Assembly (NCBI GenBank): GCA_039621445.1
Contig: CP154955.1
Span: 36,249,123-36,313,122, forward strand
Source of the DNA: Euglena gracilis
Lineage: Eukaryota > Euglenida > Euglenophyceae > Euglenales
Direction: 5' to 3'
Length of the DNA stretch: 64,000 bases
The position numbers were made by a program, and so were the translations under genes. How positions within the stretch are numbered: the stretch's first letter is position 1; each line of letters starts with the position of its first letter. Below are positions 30,139 through 42,009 of this stretch, piece after piece. Under the pieces are notes generated by a model that worked only from the letters and a program-made list of their open reading frames with translations, made no database searches and was not told the DNA's origin.

Positions 30139-30504
30139 AGTTTCCCGCAACGAGCCTTTGCGGGTGAATAACTCAAGCCAAGCAGGGAGTTGGGGGCAAA
30201 TGGAGTGGTTCGGAAACTCAGGATCCAGTCGCTCGCAACTGAAACTGAATTTCTGGGAACAGTGTTTTGCGTGCGTTTTTTTTTTAGCTTGCTTGTTTTT
30301 TCTCTCCTCTGTCAAGCGTGCCCCCTCCCCTCGGCCGGTTAGGGTAAGTGTGAAGCGCACCACTGGGGGGAAATGGGGGTAGAACCCCTACCTCCCAATG
30401 AAAACCGCAGATCACAACCCCGGCCCGGTTCAAAAAAAAAAACAAAGAAAATTTCATTGCAAATCTTAGAATGGCAACCACATTTTGAATACTTTTGACA
30501 TGTA

Positions 30505-30983
30505 CAGTCCCTAGCCGTAAATTGTCCCCCCCCGAAAATTTTCCCCCCCTGAAATTTGGGAATTTTCCTGGTTTTGCAAAAGGCTCCGAAACAGGCGAAA
30601 ACTTTCCCCCCCCCCTTCAGCCCCAGAGGAACAGCTAAGGCAGGTGGGTTGGGACTTTTTTTTGTACATGCAAGGGCAGCACAGCTTCACCACTGCATGG
30701 CCCCTGGGTCGAGGACTTGGCATCTTTTGGGTTTTTTGTCCATTGAACCATCCCCGGCATGTATCTATCAATAAGACCCACCGCCCTGAACAGAGGCGTT
30801 CGGGAATATACCATAACAACCCCACAACATACAGCAAATGAATTCCGAATCCCGGTCGGCTTCATGGCTTCAAAGAATAGAAGGGACGGGACAAAGTGCC
30901 CGAAACAGCCGAAAATTTTCCCCCCCCTGGTCAAGAGCCCAAAAAACCCTCCCTAGGGGGGGAAAATTTACGGCTAGGGACTG
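30505..30983. mobile_element. TA-flanked MITE, TIR CAGTCCCTAGCCGTAAATT
   Basis: A 19-bp terminal inverted repeat CAGTCCCTAGCCGTAAATT, followed by C tracts, between TA dinucleotides (30503-30504, 30984-30985), as expected for Tc1/mariner-derived MITEs. 479 bp, no transposase. Confidence 0.92.
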
Positions 30984-30985
30984 TA

Positions 30986-33040
30986 TTGAACTTCGAAAAT
31001 TGCCAAAAAAGGGGGAAAAAGCATCCAAAATGAACAAATAGTAATTCTTTGACTTTTTCTTTTTGCAGAGGGAACTGATTGGCGGTTGAAAAAACTTGTG
31101 GATTTATTAAAAACATCCTGAAAATCAAAAGGACAAAAAATCTGTCCAAAAACAACAATGGAATTGCCAAGTATGGGGGTGAGTCGGGTTGCGGGGAAAC
31201 GACATTTTGGGAATCACCAACACCAACACCAAAAATTTGGATTTTTCATCACAAATCAAGGATGGCAAATTAGGACTTTCTCACAAAATTAAGGATCACC
31301 GAACCCAATATTTGATTATTAGTTGTTTTTTTTTAATCATTGCTTCATTAATTCCAAATTAATTCCAAGCACAGATTCGTTTACCAAGGGGGGAGGGGTG
31401 CCTATGCAAAACTGGCAATTTCAAGTTTTTTTTCATCTTCTCCGAAAAATTGAATTTTTGTTGAAAATATCACTGTATTGGGAAATCATCCAATGTTACC
31501 ATGGATATGGCTGAAATCTCAGGCCATCTGTTGAAAGCCCTTGGGAAGAGCTTTCGATCAAGGGGCAACATGGCAGGCGAGACAGTGGAATTTGGAATCT
31601 GCAAACCGGGTCGGAAAATGCGATTGCCGATTTTAAGAGCGCTGTGCTATGTGGCTGAGTTCGGTGGGTACTAGGTGAAAAGTCTTGTGGAGAGCGTTCA
31701 ATTTACGTGCCACATGGCACCTGAGCTGCGGGATTTGACAATTTAAGATGTCAAACTTTGGAATGCACGATCATTGAAAATAAGAGCTCTGTGCATTATG
31801 GCTGAAAAATTATGGCTCTGTCAAAAGCTCCTTTTGATTGATGGGCAACGTAGCTTCAGAAGTGCGAAATCTGCCAATTTCTACCGGTGTCTAACTCGAA
31901 CCAAAATCGCCCAAAACATGGGTACCCTCACCCCCCCTCAAAGTGTCCCTCCCCCCAACGTGCCAAAAGTTTTGGCAAATTTTTTACCCCCTCAAAGTGG
32001 CCGTTTCCTTTGGCGTCGAAGGCCAAATTTTGACCCCCCCCCCCAAAGTGTCCCCGCCTCCAGAGTGGTCATTTTAGGGTCCCATGGTGCCTGGAGGGTG
32101 GCCATTTTGAGGGGGGGGGGTGAAAGTATTTGGAGCGAAATTGGCTGTGATTTTTTGGACGCCCGCTTGCGTGAAGCCCCTCCCCCTTCAATGTCAGATT
32201 TGTCTATGTCGCCATCAAATCATGATGAAACATTGTCGGAAAAGCAAAGAAAAAGTACTCTATCAAGAACTGTGTCCAAGACGCCGGTTCGGGTGTGAAG
32301 CCAGTGCCTGGGTGGGCGGTAGCCCGAACCGTGGCGTCCCAGGCACCAGCTTCACGCCCGAACCGGCGTCCTGGACAAAGTTTTTGAGCTCCTAATAATC
32401 ATTTTCCCTTGGAATGACAAGACCCCCCCCCCAAATTTGGTCACCCATCCATTGGCAAATTAGGGGGGAAATTGGGATGTTTTCTGTTGTGTGTTGTTTT
32501 CTTCCTCATTTTCTTCATTGTTTCTTAGGCTTTTGCATGACACAAGCTGAAACACGTGTATATTGGCCGGTTTCATATCGATCGAAACCATCTGGATGGA
32601 TTATTGGTTGGAACAAGCGCGGGTTGACCGTTGTGGTTGCAAGCATCATCCAACAAGAAGTGTGTTTTGTGTGTGAGGTCGATCAAAGCCAGCAGTGAAA
32701 AAGGAACAACAAAAAGCAAAATTTTTAGGCGTGAAGGTGCGTTTGCGTTGGGTAGGACATGAGGACGTTATTGCCTAGTATGAGTTCACTTTCAAAAAAC
32801 ACCCGTTTTTTGCAGGTTTTTTTTTGCGGAAAACTCAACTTTTTTTTCTTCAAAAAAAAACAAGAAATGCCAGCCTTGCCCCAAGGTTTCTCTTCATTCA
32901 AGGATCATTTTGAATGGATGTTTGGGCCACCTTATTTGTTGTTTCCAGATGGATTACGACCCATGCTTGTAATTTTTCTTTGCCCTTTTTACAATAAAAC
33001 TGCTGGTTGGAGCCCAAATTTTGAGGCAAAAACACGAATA
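30986..33040. other. no gene recognised
   Basis: Unique AT-rich sequence with occasional C runs (about 31930, 32040, 32425). It includes reverse-oriented relatives of the ATTCCTAATTT motif at about 31220-31290 and the foldback at 32274-32376. Open frames up to 174 codons (31774-32298) carry no recognised domain. Confidence 0.45.
32274..32376. repeat. foldback with 39-bp arms
   Basis: Arms 32274-32312 and 32338-32376 (GTCCAAGACGCCGGTTCGGG / CCCGAACCGGCGTCCTGGAC) pair with four mismatches around a 25-nt loop that itself contains CCCGAACC. Confidence 0.88.
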
Positions 33041-33427
33041 ACCCCCCCCATTTATAAAGCCCCCCACCTGTAAACCCCCCACCGACAAACCCCCCCCTCG
33101 GGCCGACCAACCAAACCGGATCCTATAACCCCCCCCCTGGGGAAGAAAAATGCAAACCGCCGGGGACGATTTTTTTGGCCGCAAACCACCCAAAAACTGA
33201 TTTTTTGGCAGTTTTTTGAGACCGACCATCAACAAAAATGCCATTTTTGACCAAATTTGCCAAAAATTGCCGATCTCGGGCGGTTTCGGGGTCATTTTGG
33301 GGTGGTCGGATTTTCACCAACAATTCTGGGACTTATGAACCCCCCCACCAATAACCCCCCCCCTTCGGCCAACCAACCAAACCGGATCCTATAAACCTAT
33401 AAAATAAAGTTTATAAGTAGGGGGGTT
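33041..33427. mobile_element. TA-flanked C-tract MITE (387 bp)
   Basis: Ends ACCCCCCCCATTTATAAAG and (reverse complement of right) AACCCCCCTACTTATAAAC between TA dinucleotides. The interior has two copies of CAAACCGGATCCTATAA next to C runs. The CGG..CAACCAACCAAACCGGATCC block resembles one at about 53565-53590. Confidence 0.7.
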
Positions 33428-33429
33428 TA

Positions 33430-34260
33430 AATTCTCACATGACCATTTTTGTGACCTTTTTCACACCGGAAGTTTTGGAGTTTTACAAGAAAAAAAATTT
33501 GGTGCAAAATTTATGCTGGTTGATTGATGGAAATGGTAGTATTAATTAACTAATAAAAATATAATAATAAAAAAACAAAATAGTAAAGTTGGGCTCGGCC
33601 TAACTTTATTTTAGCAGACCCCGAGGGGAGGTGTGCAACCCGGCTGGGAGCTGTTGGCCGGGAAAAAGGGGTTGGTTGGATCCCCTCAGTAGGATACCAT
33701 AACTATTTTACTCCGGCAGGGAAATAATTGTCCATGCAGAGGAGAGGTAACTCCTCTGTCCCTCTATGTCACCTGTATGTCAAAATCCAAACAAAAGTGG
33801 CTCCACAAATGAAAATTTGTCCCAAACGAAAAGAATTCTTGTGAAGAAATCAGAATTTGGCCATTCTCGCCACATATCTTAGATGACAATGTTCGAAACC
33901 ACCCACCTGGAAGATATTTTCTCATTACTAACCCAGTGGGATGCGTTTTGAAGCAAATTTGCCAAATTTGAGGCTGTCACCTCTGTGTCAAAATCCAAAG
34001 GAAAAAGGCTCAATGAAAAGAATTTTAACAAAGAGAGGTAAATATCTCTCAAACCTCAACCTCAATCCCTGCTGGCCCAAATTGACCATTCAGTTTTTGG
34101 AATATCACCGCGTTGGCCGTTTTCCTGGGGGGTTTACCGCCCCCCAAATTGGCCTTCCAGCCAAGGGAAGAATCCCCCCAAATCAGGTCAAAAAATGGGG
34201 CCTTTCCTTGCCTTGCCTTGCCTTCGGCCGGCCAGGGGGGTCTTGTTTGGAGAAGGGATT
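33430..34260. other. no gene recognised
   Basis: AT-rich unique sequence followed by a short GC-rich part; no repeat borders or exon were seen. Confidence 0.4.
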
Positions 34261-34261
34261 G

Positions 34262-34310
34262 GTGAGCTCTTATCTCTTCAGAGTTAGAGTGAAACTTACC
34301 ACCAGGAAAA
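34262..34310. repeat. reverse copy of the closing hairpin of the 7.2-11.8 kb units
   Basis: GAGCTCTTATCTCTTCAGAGTT and following GAAACTTACCACC match, in reverse complement, the end block at 8982-9027, 9918-9963 and 11713-11758. Confidence 0.75.
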
Positions 34311-34348
34311 AGAGGGGGGGTTAGAACCAGGTTTTGAGCAGTGCTGAG

Positions 34349-35234
34349 CTCTTTACGTGCCTGATGGTGCCATGCTGCAGCGGATGTTTGAGGCATGTGG
34401 CTGCCAGGGCGGACGTTCGACCCGACCTGGCGGCGGCAGTCCAATCTGGCCCGGCCTGGCCTGGCCGGCAGCCAAGCAGCCCGGCCTTGCTGGCGACATG
34501 GCCGTCCCGGCCCAGCCCAGCTGGCGGCCCCGCCCAGGCGCGCAACTGTCTCTGGCAGTCTATATGATGCGATAGAGGGTCCCAGGGGCTTTATTTTAGG
34601 TCCCGCCGGGTCGCTGGCCGGGCCGGGCTGTTGGGCTGCCAGCCGGGCTGGGCCGGGCCAGATTGGGCTGCCGGGATGGGCTGGGCCTCCATATTGGCAA
34701 AATTGACCTGGGCTGGGCTGGGCCGGGCCGCCAGGTTGGGCCGGACGTCCTCCTTGGCAGCCACCAGGCATTTGCTTAAGGGATTGTAGTACCCCCCCAC
34801 GGGGGGGGGGGCTGGACTGCAGCTAGTCCAAATTTGGCTAGTGGGATTTCTAGCAGACCCCCCCCCGGGGGGGGTCTGCTAGCAGGGCTAGCTAGTGGAA
34901 AATTTTTTCCCAGTGACCGACGCGAAGCGCCGAAAATTTTTTTGGGACCCCCAAAAATGGCCAAAAAAGCCCGTTTTTGACCATTTTTGGGAATTTTTGG
35001 AGCAAAATCAGCCCAAAACCTATTAAAAACCTCATTTTTCCTCCGGCGCACAGCGCCGGGGGAATTTTTTTTTTCCCGTCCGGGGGACCCCCGGACCCCC
35101 CCCCCCCCCCGGGGGAGGGGAGGTTCTAGCAGCCAGTACCCCCCCCCCCGGGGGGGCCTTAAGCAAATGCCTGGCAGCCACATGCCTCAAACATCTGCTT
35201 CGCTGTAGCACCATCAAGGATGTAAAGAGCTCAC
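34349..35234. mobile_element. inverted-repeat element with a hAT-like MITE nested in its right arm
   Basis: The left arm from 34349 (GAGCTCTTTACGTGCCTGAT, then GGATGTTTGAGGCATGTGGC) is the inverted counterpart of the right arm ending at about 35234 (GTAAAGAGCTC). Arms exceed 100 bp and continue into GGCCCGGCC-rich interior sequence. The right arm is interrupted at GCAGCCAC by the element 34765-35173. Confidence 0.75.
34765..35173. mobile_element. hAT-like MITE, TIR CAGGCATTTGCTTAAGG
   Basis: A perfect 17-bp TIR (CAGGCATTTGCTTAAGG / CCTTAAGCAAATGCCTG) with exact 8-bp duplication GCAGCCAC (34757-34764, 35174-35181). The interior matches 5398-5826 in inverse orientation, including the CTAGTCCAAATTTGGCTAGT palindrome and hairpin cores at about 34917 and 35044. 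Confidence 0.93.
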
Positions 35235-35330
35235 GAGGGGGGGACAAGGTACCCCCTGTGTCAAATTGCCCCCCCCCCCCAAATTGACCATTTGGGAGTC
35301 CAAGGCTACCCAAGGGGTGGCCTGTCTGGG

Positions 35331-35368
35331 GGTGGAGGTGGAGGTGGAGGTGGAGGTGGAGGTAGAAG
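35331..35368 (+). repeat. GGTGGA hexanucleotide repeat
   Basis: Six GGAGGTGGAGGT-type units in tandem. Confidence 0.9.
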
Positions 35369-35563
35369 TGGTTCAGATGAATACAAAGGTTTTGACATCT
35401 ACCCTTATCCAGCCCTGCCTATAAAGTGAAGTTTGAAGGTCTTGGGGTATTTGTGGTTCCCAAAGTGTGGTGGGTGTTCCCTTTTTTTCTTCCCTCCCAC
35501 CCCAATAAACTTCCGCAAAGGGTAGAAGTTGATCATCCTCGAAAGTGAGGTGAGCAGCTTCTA

Positions 35564-35709
35564 CCACCCCCCCCCCATAAATGACACTCCCATTGACCAA
35601 AAACCGTCAACTTGTGGAGGATATTGTGTCCAACTTGTGGAGAACTGGTTGATTTAACTGGCCAAGGGGGGGTGTCACCTGCGCATGGGGGCGTCATTTA
35701 TGGGGGGGA
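35564..35709. mobile_element. TA-flanked C-tract MITE (146 bp)
   Basis: CCACCCCCCCCCCCATAAATG at the left and CATTTATGGGGGGGA at the right, between TA dinucleotides (35562-35563, 35710-35711). The interior repeats AACTTGTGGAG. Confidence 0.65.
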
Positions 35710-35711
35710 TA

Positions 35712-37970
35712 GGATTGTTGCGCACTGGTTTTGTGCTCCATCATACACATTCCCATCCGAACAATCTGAAAAGTTGGGGGGAATCATTCAACGGGGATGA
35801 AATGATCAGAAAGTAATACACCATGCACCCCCCCCCCCGATTCCCCCTGACCTTGTCTCAGACCCAGGCTGTGGTCTCCAGGGTGTGAGACAAAGATCGG
35901 GAGGGGCATGGTTGAAGGGTCTCCTGCGGCTTAAGATAACCACTTTTAAACAATTAAAGGAGTTAGTTGGTGGGCAAATGCATCATTTCTTGCCAGAGGG
36001 GGTTTGGAGCACGTTCGGGTTGGGGGTTAAATAATTGGAAAATAATTGAATAATGCTGCTTTGGTGCTCTTTATCCATCGTTATAAGATTTTTGTGATTT
36101 TGTTGGTGTTTTTTTGGAGATATTCACATCGAATTTTTTTCAAATTTTCGGATTTTCCCACAGTTTTGTAGTTTTGTGCCGACTTTTTCAGGGAAAACAG
36201 CCCAAAAAACTTGACGAGATAGGAGAGGGAGTCCAGGGGGAGTCCCTTAGGGACAAGCCCGTGAGGGAAATATGTGATTGGGGGGGTGTCGACCATCGTC
36301 GCCTTGGTCGCCCTCATCATTCCTTCATTGTGGTCAGTGTTTTCAAAAAAGCTCACAAAAGGACACACAAAGGGTTTTGTTATTTTGGTTGCACGTGGCA
36401 TTTACCCAGGAGGAAACACCTATGAGCGATCAAGGGACTGAGGCGACTGGGCCAAACATAGGCGAACAAAGGTCGACTGAAGCAACCTTGTGCCAAGCAT
36501 GGACGACCCCCAAACCTCCCCTCTTGGCGGGTCACCATGCTGTGGCAAAGGACCTGGCTTGGAGGTCGGGGTGGGGCTGCTGGTCAGACTGGGGGGTTGG
36601 GGGGTTGCTGTGGTGGAGTTTGGACAAGAGCGATGTGCAAACCCTCATTGTTTGTCATTTGATCCGTGTGGTGGCTTTTTTGCCTGACGATCTGCATTCT
36701 TTAGGTTTCTCCTCCGCATGAATTGATGTAACAGTGGCTGTGGGCTTAGGCCATGTCATGCCAGCATGTGGATTTTGTGAAGGTTTTGGTTTGTATTTCT
36801 GTCTATTTTTTGTATTTGTACAATTTGAATGTGCATGACTGCTTTTGTATAAAAAAAAACAAACAACACCAAACACAAATTGTGGGCATGGCAAACTGCC
36901 ACATTTAAGATGCCAACGGTGTTCATACCAGCCCTGTATTTTCTGGATGTGGGCGAAAATTTATGCCCCTCCAAATTTTGATATTTCACCCTCCAAAATT
37001 TGATCTTTTTGACCAACCAAAATAACGCTGTGATAATCATGAGTTGGCTGTTCACACTCTTTTTTTTGAATTCCCGACACCTTGACATGAAGCACATCAA
37101 CAAAATACAGGACAGAAGCCAGACCTTTCTGGTCATGGTTGAGCAATAATGGGTTATGCCCACAATTTTTTTTTAAGCGAACTCCTCCCCAGTCTTGGAG
37201 AACAGCGGCCACCCTGGAGTCAGGGGGGCCGCTTTTTGTCCTGAGAGACATGACCACATCTCCATTTTTCAAGTGTATTTGAGCAGGGGCGCCAGGCCAC
37301 TCTGCTCGCTTGGCCCTGGGCCTGCTGAAACCATTAATGTTGGTTGATTGATCTTTTGTGGTTTTGTTAGTTCGTTGGTGTGGTTAGACTGACATGCAAA
37401 GTTGGCTGTTTTGTGGTTTTTGTGTTTCTGGAAATCTTCACCCACATAACATCCCTCTTGTTCATGGATGTGAATAAAATTGTGTCCAGGCCGGGAGGAA
37501 GAAAAGATGCCCTTGCAGTTGCAAATGCAGCTGGTGAGCTTTTGGCTTTGCACAATAACCTTTGCTATCGTTTGATGACCTTTTTCTGCCATGGCATTTT
37601 ATTCTTTTTTTTCCCCCCAGATGTTGTTTTTTTCAATGTGCCCCCCCAGTGAGCCCCCCCCCAAATAATAAACCCCCTGGTTTATTATTTGGACACTCGA
37701 AGTCGGGGTCCAGGGGGGGTTTATTATTTGGGGGGGTAATTATTTGGGCAAAAATCAAAAGAAGTCAAAAATCGACCCAAAAACCACTCCACAGGCTCCA
37801 ATGGTCACTTTTTTTGTCGGTTTTGGGCATTTTTGAAAAATTGGTGCTTTTTGGCCTATTTTCTGCACCAATTTCATCCAGTTTTGTGATTTTTGCAACA
37901 TTTCTGCTTTTTTTCCCCTCTCTTTTTCCCTGTTGGAAAATGCGCCAGGAAGCCCCGAGGATGTTTTTCA
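35712..37970. other. no gene recognised
   Basis: Mixed unique sequence with a foldback-like block at about 37274-37330 related to 14926-15014, and the phrase AAACCCCCTGGTTTATTATT paired with GGTTTATTATTTGGGGGGG at 37660-37735 (probable further MITE end). Open frames of up to 182 codons show no domain. Confidence 0.4.
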
Positions 37971-37972
37971 TA

Positions 37973-38384
37973 CCCCCCCCCCTAGTCGTACGACCACCCC
38001 TCATTTATGACCACCCCCCGGTCACAGGTTGCAGGTCATGGGGGTGTTATGACCACCCCCCCCCCCGGTCACAGGTTGCAGGTTGCGAAAAATTTAACCC
38101 CCCAAAATAAGTCCCCCCCCTGGCCGGTCCGAGCAAAAATCCATGAAATGGACCCCCCCAAAATAAGGTCCCCCCTGCCGGCGCGAAGCACCGGATTTTT
38201 GAAAAATGGGACATTTTGGGGGGGTAAATCTGCCATTTTGGGACAGTTTTCACACACTTCTACGACCGCCCCCTCATCTATGACCACCCCCCGGTCACAG
38301 GTTGCAGGTTATGGGGGTGTTATGACCACCCCCCCCCCCCCGGTCACAGGTTGCAGGAACCCGGTCATACGACTAGGGGGGGGG
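37973..38384. mobile_element. TA-flanked C-tract MITE (412 bp)
   Basis: The TIR is a C run followed by CTAGTCGTACGACC (right end GGTCATACGACTAG plus G run), between TA dinucleotides (37971-37972, 38385-38386). Interior blocks CGGTCACAGGTTGCAGGT are repeated four times, and a CGGCGCGAAGCACCGG core lies at about 38177. Confidence 0.85.
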
Positions 38385-38637
38385 GTAGCTCGAAAAATCA
38401 CGAACAATCACGAAAAATCACGAATGAGAGGTCCCCAACACGAAATTTGGGTAAACCCTGCACAATGGACTTCGACGAGCTGAATTTTTCGTTGAAATCT
38501 TTTTCATCTTCTTCTGCCCCCCCCCCCAAGATGAGAACGAGTCACAAAGTCAGGCAAAAAAATCCCTGGCAAAAGGTGAAAATGGGTTGGGTATAATACA
38601 TTGTTATATTTATGCAGTACAATGTTGATTTAAAATA

Positions 38638-40017
38638 CAGTCTCAGACAAAACCACTCATACACTAAGATGGACATATCTAATCATACAGGCCCCTGAAA
38701 GGAAAAAAGGTGTTGTAAGGGATGGGGGAATAATATGGTGTAACTCGTGCCAATCTGCCCTCATAGTGCCTGGTGCTCTTTGCGTTGCATATATGCAGAA
38801 GCTTTTTGCCACCATGGCGCCCAAGCGCACCGGCCAAGAGCGCGATGCTCTAAGAGCAAGGGTTTGGCAAGCAGGTTCCCAAGGCTTTAGCTACGGTGCA
38901 ATTGCATCCCAGGAGAAGATTCCCCGCAGCACAGTGCAGTCCATGATCAAACAAATTAGTGCCTCTGGGAACATTTCCGTTCAACCGGCTGGAGGTAGAC
39001 CTTCAAAACTGGGGCTGCGGTGTGTTGTGGCATTCCTTTGTTATATTTTTAAAATGTTTCAACTTTTTAGGTATCGAAATGCCCCCTTTCGCCTTGCTAA
39101 CAAACACCCATTCTGGGGTGCTAAGCAGTTGGCCAAGCAACTACATGCTGACATGGTTGCAGCCCTCACCAGCAGGCCACCTGGGGCAGTGATTCAGGTC
39201 CAAAAAATGATGAGAAAATATTTTCTGTTCGACACGGAGTTCCAATAAGGTGTGACTGGGGGATTCGAGATTTTTGGCATCAAATTTCTGTATATCAATG
39301 ATCCTTCAGATGCTGGAAGCTGAAGCGTGAATCAAAATTTATGGCCAAATACACAATTCCTACTGTGCAAAAGGCCGAGTCTGTAATGGTTTGGGCGGCC
39401 ATGAAATCAAACGGCGCCATTTGTTTGCGTCGCTGCCCAACACAGAGTCAATGCAACAGCGTATCAAGCTATCCTGTAATCCGCCAAACCTTTCATTCAA
39501 CCCTAGTGTGAATCCGAATGTCTTCTAGAGGCCAATACACTTGCCCTCCATTCTGCAGTGGCCGCAGATGGGCATTTCAGCAAGACGGGGTGCCGGCGCA
39601 CCGCGCAACCTCCACCACCATTTGGCTGCGCTGAACCAGCACAACATGGGCATCTGGCTGCCGATGAGCCCTGACCTGAACCCTATTGAACACATCTGGC
39701 CCTACGTCGTGAAACGACTGGAGGGTTCTGTGTTTGCCGGCTGCAACCAACTCTGGACCGCACTCCAGGAAGCGTTTGCCTGTTCCTGTAGCTTATGTCC
39801 ATAGCCTTTACAATTCCTTGCCACGACGTATGGATGCCGTCATTGGTGCCCGTGGGGGCCCAACACGCTATTGAAACATTTACCAACTGCAACCGTCTTC
39901 AAAGCAATCTTGTTCTGCGCCAATGCCATAGTGGCGTGTGCTTGGCAGAAATTCCCATTTTTTCGCTGTATGATTAGATATGTCCATCTTAGTGTATGAG
40001 TAGGTTTGTCCGAGACT
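38638..40017 (+). mobile_element. Tc1/mariner-like transposon, 1380 bp, with complete TIRs
   Basis: Inverted ends of about 54 bp (CAGTCTCAGACAAAACCACT at left; right end reads back as CAGTCTCGGACAAACCTACT) share the internal stretch CATACACTAAGATGGACATA. TA dinucleotides flank both sides (38636-38637, 40018-40019). The body holds one decayed transposase gene. Confidence 0.95.
38814..39905 (+). pseudogene. Tc1-like transposase, broken
   Basis: Starts MAPKRTGQERDALRARVW with an N-terminal helix-turn-helix (SYGAIASQEKIPRSTVQSMI) and GGRPSK. A likely intron of about 57 nt follows (39017-39073: donor CTGCG|GTGTGT, acceptor TTTTTAG|GTATCG), after which YRNAPFRLANKHPFWGAKQL continues. Downstream the frame is lost at least twice. 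VMVWAAMKSNGA, FQQDGVPAHRATST (second catalytic aspartate) and SPDLNPIEHIW (catalytic glutamate) are all recognisable but in different frames. Stop TAA occurs at 39246. The element is therefore inactive, although both TIRs are intact and could respond to a related enzyme. Confidence 0.88.
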
Positions 40018-40019
40018 GT

Positions 40020-40668
40020 AGTCACGTTTAATGTAATATTTCCAGTTTTTTATTTTATGTATCTTCATGTTGCTTTTTTTTTACTTCTTTGCATTGTTTG
40101 CTTTATATTTATATTTGCATTTTTTTTTTCAGTGGTCAGTTTTGGAGAAGTGGATTGATTCGTCCTCACTGGGCACTTGTTGTCCAGAAGGTCTCAAGAT
40201 ATTGGGTGAATGGCACCAAGATGAAATGCCACACGAGAGCCCTTTCTCTTCTGTTGAAACAAGAGGTTTCCTTCCCATGTGCTTCTGGGTTTCTTGTGAA
40301 TCATTAACCCATGAATTGTTTTCTTTGTTTGTTCCTCCTTCTGCCACAACCTAAAACAAGTTTTTTTTTTTAACTCAGAAGACACCCGCGAGGAGGGGGA
40401 GTGAGTGGCCCACTTGGGGGATTCCGGGCCACGGATTTTTTGGGAAATGCTCCCAAACGACCGATTTTGGGGTTCCTAACCCCCTCCGGGGGGGGCCCTA
40501 TGCCACAATGCACACAGGGGGGCCCTATGCCGGGTGGTGGGGGGGACCCCCCTCAGGGACTTTAGAAAAAATCCTGACCAGCAAATGACACCTCTGATGC
40601 TGTGGGTCAAAATTCGGCGAATAATTTTTTGGCATTCGGAATCAGGGTCCATTTATGGGGGTGAGTGT
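40020..40668. other. no gene recognised
   Basis: AT-rich to about 40380, then short G-run blocks. No exon signature. Confidence 0.45.
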
Positions 40669-40676
40669 GTTCCCAA

Positions 40677-41162
40677 CAGGGGATTTCTTAAGCCGGAGGG
40701 TACCCTACCCCCAGGGGGGGGTCCAGCCAGCCAGCCAGCTCAAAACCAGCCAGCAGCCCAAATTCGGGCTGGGAGCCCCCCCCCCCCCCGGGGGTTGAGT
40801 GAATTAAAGTCGGGTCCAGCCCGGCCGGAGGCCGGGCCAGCTGGCCGCAGGCTGGCCAGCCAACTGGGCTGCCCAGGCCACCCATGCCTGCATTTTTTCC
40901 CCTCACCCCAGCCCCCCACAGCTTCCTCCATCACAGCCCCCCAGCCTTGATCTCCACCAAAATGTCGAAAATGGCAAATTTTTTTTAGAAAATTTTGTTT
41001 TTCACTGACCCAGCCCAGCCCAGCCCCCTCCAGCCCCCGGACCCCCCCCCTCCCCCCCACCCCCGGGGGGGGGGGTCCAGCCAGCCAGCTCAAATCCAGC
41101 CAGCAGCCTTTTTGCCAGCCGGAGGCTGGACCCCCCCGGGGGGGTCCTTAAGAAATCCCCTG
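40677..41162. mobile_element. hAT-like element, CAGGGGATTTCTTAAG ends, 8-bp TSD
   Basis: A 16-bp TIR CAGGGGATTTCTTAAG / CTTAAGAAATCCCCTG with exact 8-bp duplication GTTCCCAA (40669-40676, 41163-41170). The interior of CCAGCCAGC tracts matches the nested element 4607-5052. No coding capacity. Confidence 0.95.
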
Positions 41163-41170
41163 GTTCCCAA

Positions 41171-42000
41171 CCCTTGCAACCATCACCCCCCTCACTAATT
41201 TGTTTGAAAGATGCAATTCTTTTTGTGATCTGAGGTCGAGGTGGAGGTGGAGGTGGTGGTTCTCCAACCTCTTCTGTCCTGTTCAGCTCTGTGTCAAAAG
41301 CCAATGAAGATTGCTTAATAAAATGAGGAGGCTGCACAATCGGGGGAATCACAGTCAACATCTGGTTTTGCACCCAATGGGGGCAGACAAAAGTGGAGTT
41401 TGGTCAATGATTGAATTAAACCAGCAGTTTCAAGTGAAAATTTTCAATCTAAACCACATCCCGCAAATTTTTTCCAAAAGTTTCACTGGGCATCTATATA
41501 ATTTGAAAGGTGTATAATTTCACACATCCCCATAAGCTACAACGTCAGGCATTTTTTTCAAGTTGGGGACAGGTGTGGGAGTTTGAGGTGGATTATTATA
41601 CGTTGCTGTGGACCCCCCCCCCCATGGAGCCGGAAACCGGGGGATAATTGACCGGCCCACCATGGGGTGCCAAAAACCAAAAATCGCACGGGGAGTGCTA
41701 GTTTTAGGTCATTGCTGGGTTCGACACAAAGGAATATCCTTCAAAAAGGAAATTTTGGCATTGTTCCAAAATTATGCAAAGGAAGTGCCTTCGGCGCCAG
41801 GGATTTTTTTGTGCCAGAACCATCCCCAAACCCAACTCCCCCCTAAAAATTGGGGGGGGGGATTTATCGATTGGGTCCAATTCTTCCAATTCTGTGCAAA
41901 AAATGGGGAATTATTCAAAAGGGAAAAATCCTCGGTAAAGTATAGTAATTTGGTTTGAAGACCATGCCCCAAGTTTGTCTGTTAGCGAATGAAAAGATTG
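41171..42000. other. no gene recognised
   Basis: Unique sequence with a GGTGGAGGTGGAGG stretch at about 41235-41260 and two short C runs. Confidence 0.4.
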
Positions 42001-42009
42001 TTTGGTTGG

